Shown here: piece by piece, positions 33,000 to 33,480 of the stretch
How the letters are laid out: each line of letters opens with the position of its first letter
Numbering within the stretch: the first letter of the stretch is position 1
Source: Ruminobacter sp.
GTDB taxonomy: Bacteria > Pseudomonadota > Gammaproteobacteria > Enterobacterales > Succinivibrionaceae
Direction of reading: 5' to 3'
NCBI GenBank assembly: GCA_017940385.1
Contig: JAGAYS010000055.1
Coordinates: 1 to 33,480 of the forward strand
Length of the DNA stretch: 33,480 bases
The notes under the pieces: model-generated
What the model was told of the DNA's origin: nothing
Seen by the model: the letters and a program-made list of their open reading frames with translations, nothing else
The model's database searches: none
Translations under genes and position numbers: made by a program

Positions 33000-33265
33000 T
33001 ATCGATGATATAACTGATAAAAAAGTTCTACGCCATGTTTCCAAAAATACGAACGCACTGCGTTTGCAATTGTCATTAACACACTATCTCTTTGCTTTTT
33101 AGCTGTTAGTAGCGACATCTAGGGAAGAGGGCCGCTCAGCATGGGCGAGTCGACGTCTATAGGGGAAGAGTTCTGAAATCTGATTAAAAAACATCATTAG
33201 GACTTCATCACTTAACTTCCAAATGTCTATTTGATGAGCAGTTGCACCAAATAATTAGCTATATT
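33000..33265. other. Intergenic stretch with a GC-richer patch
   Basis: No gene seen. 33115-33175 is richer in G and C than its surroundings and contains GGGAAGAG twice about 42 bases apart. No known feature was matched. Confidence 0.35.
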
Positions 33266-33480
33266 TTATTTATAGGTTTGACTCATAATTTCATAAATGA
33301 TAACGTGCCTAAGTTGGTTCTGATATGTAAGCAGTGAGTTGGAATTTAACCTCAAATTAAACCAGTTATAATTTTTTTTCTTTACCACTTCTAACCAAAA
33401 TACATTACCAAAAATTTTTTTGTAATTTCTGTTTTCGTCAGCCAAATTTTTTATCAACTTCAGAAATTTTTTGGGGATAA
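33266..33480 (-). CDS. C-terminal end of an unknown protein running out of the window
   Basis: The minus-strand frame is open from the window edge to a stop at 33266, about 70 residues, ending YEIMSQTYK. It contains LIKNLADENRNYKKIFGN and WLEVVKKKNYNWF. There is no internal ATG with a binding site near the edge, so the start should lie beyond 33480. No family is recognised; AT-rich DNA leaves some risk that it is a chance frame. Confidence 0.4.
   Translation of the reverse strand, partial: IPKKFLKLIKNLADENRNYKKIFGNVFWLEVVKKKNYNWFNLRLNSNSLLTYQNQLRHVIIYEIMSQTYK

Noticed and set aside
33115-33175. Vector or polylinker contamination, suggested by clustered restriction-site-like words in a GC-richer patch
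   Set aside because: No continuous match to any vector element I know; chance words are enough to explain it.

Overview
The window looks like chromosomal DNA from a Gammaproteobacterium. recN and nadK lie side by side on one strand, and mutT, an RlmD-type methyltransferase and a Sel1 lipoprotein are close by. Codon use and gene order would fit an anaerobic gut lineage such as the Succinivibrionaceae, but that placement is inference. The left two thirds has moderate GC. From about 23.9 kb rightwards the DNA is clearly more AT-rich and carries defence genes, decayed genes and insertion-sequence debris, as expected of an acquired island.

Layout. (1) 1-377: the 3' end of a group II intron, with the maturase C-terminus followed by domains V and VI; then about 1 kb without genes. 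(2) 1358-7182, minus strand: five tightly packed genes, in transcription order a coiled-coil protein, a double zinc-ribbon/FHA protein, a small radical-SAM protein, an Hsp100-like AAA+ ATPase and a PP2C phosphatase. (3) 8110-14556, plus strand, divergent from (2): a large membrane protein of the LtaS/sulfatase fold whose catalytic residues look lost and which ends in a long charged helix, then two related membrane proteins with tandem TerB/DjlA-like domains. (4) 14557-16907: a gene-poor stretch that hides tiny minus-strand genes, including two clearly homologous peptides of 26 and 29 residues, with a terminator at the far end and a cluster of perfect palindromes upstream. (5) 16908-23841: housekeeping genes recN, nadK, Sel1 lipoprotein, mutT and rRNA methyltransferase. 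(6) 24090-33480: a defence island with an OLD-like ATPase-TOPRIM nuclease, a helix-turn-helix protein with a hairpin over its ribosome binding site, an AAA ATPase/subtilase pair matching IetAS, a dead restriction-modification locus, an IS3-family remnant, an unknown 241-residue protein and the end of one more unknown gene.

How the parts may work together. Regions 2 and 3 read as one divergent locus. FHA and PP2C imply Ser/Thr phosphorylation signalling, although no kinase is visible. The Hsp100 protein supplies unfolding or remodelling, the radical-SAM protein a chemical step, and the pseudo-LtaS and TerB membrane proteins a device at the envelope. I do not recognise this as a named system. 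It and the paired micropeptides are the two best candidates for undescribed biology here. The island in region 6 uses known defence families, but has its own features in regulation and decay.
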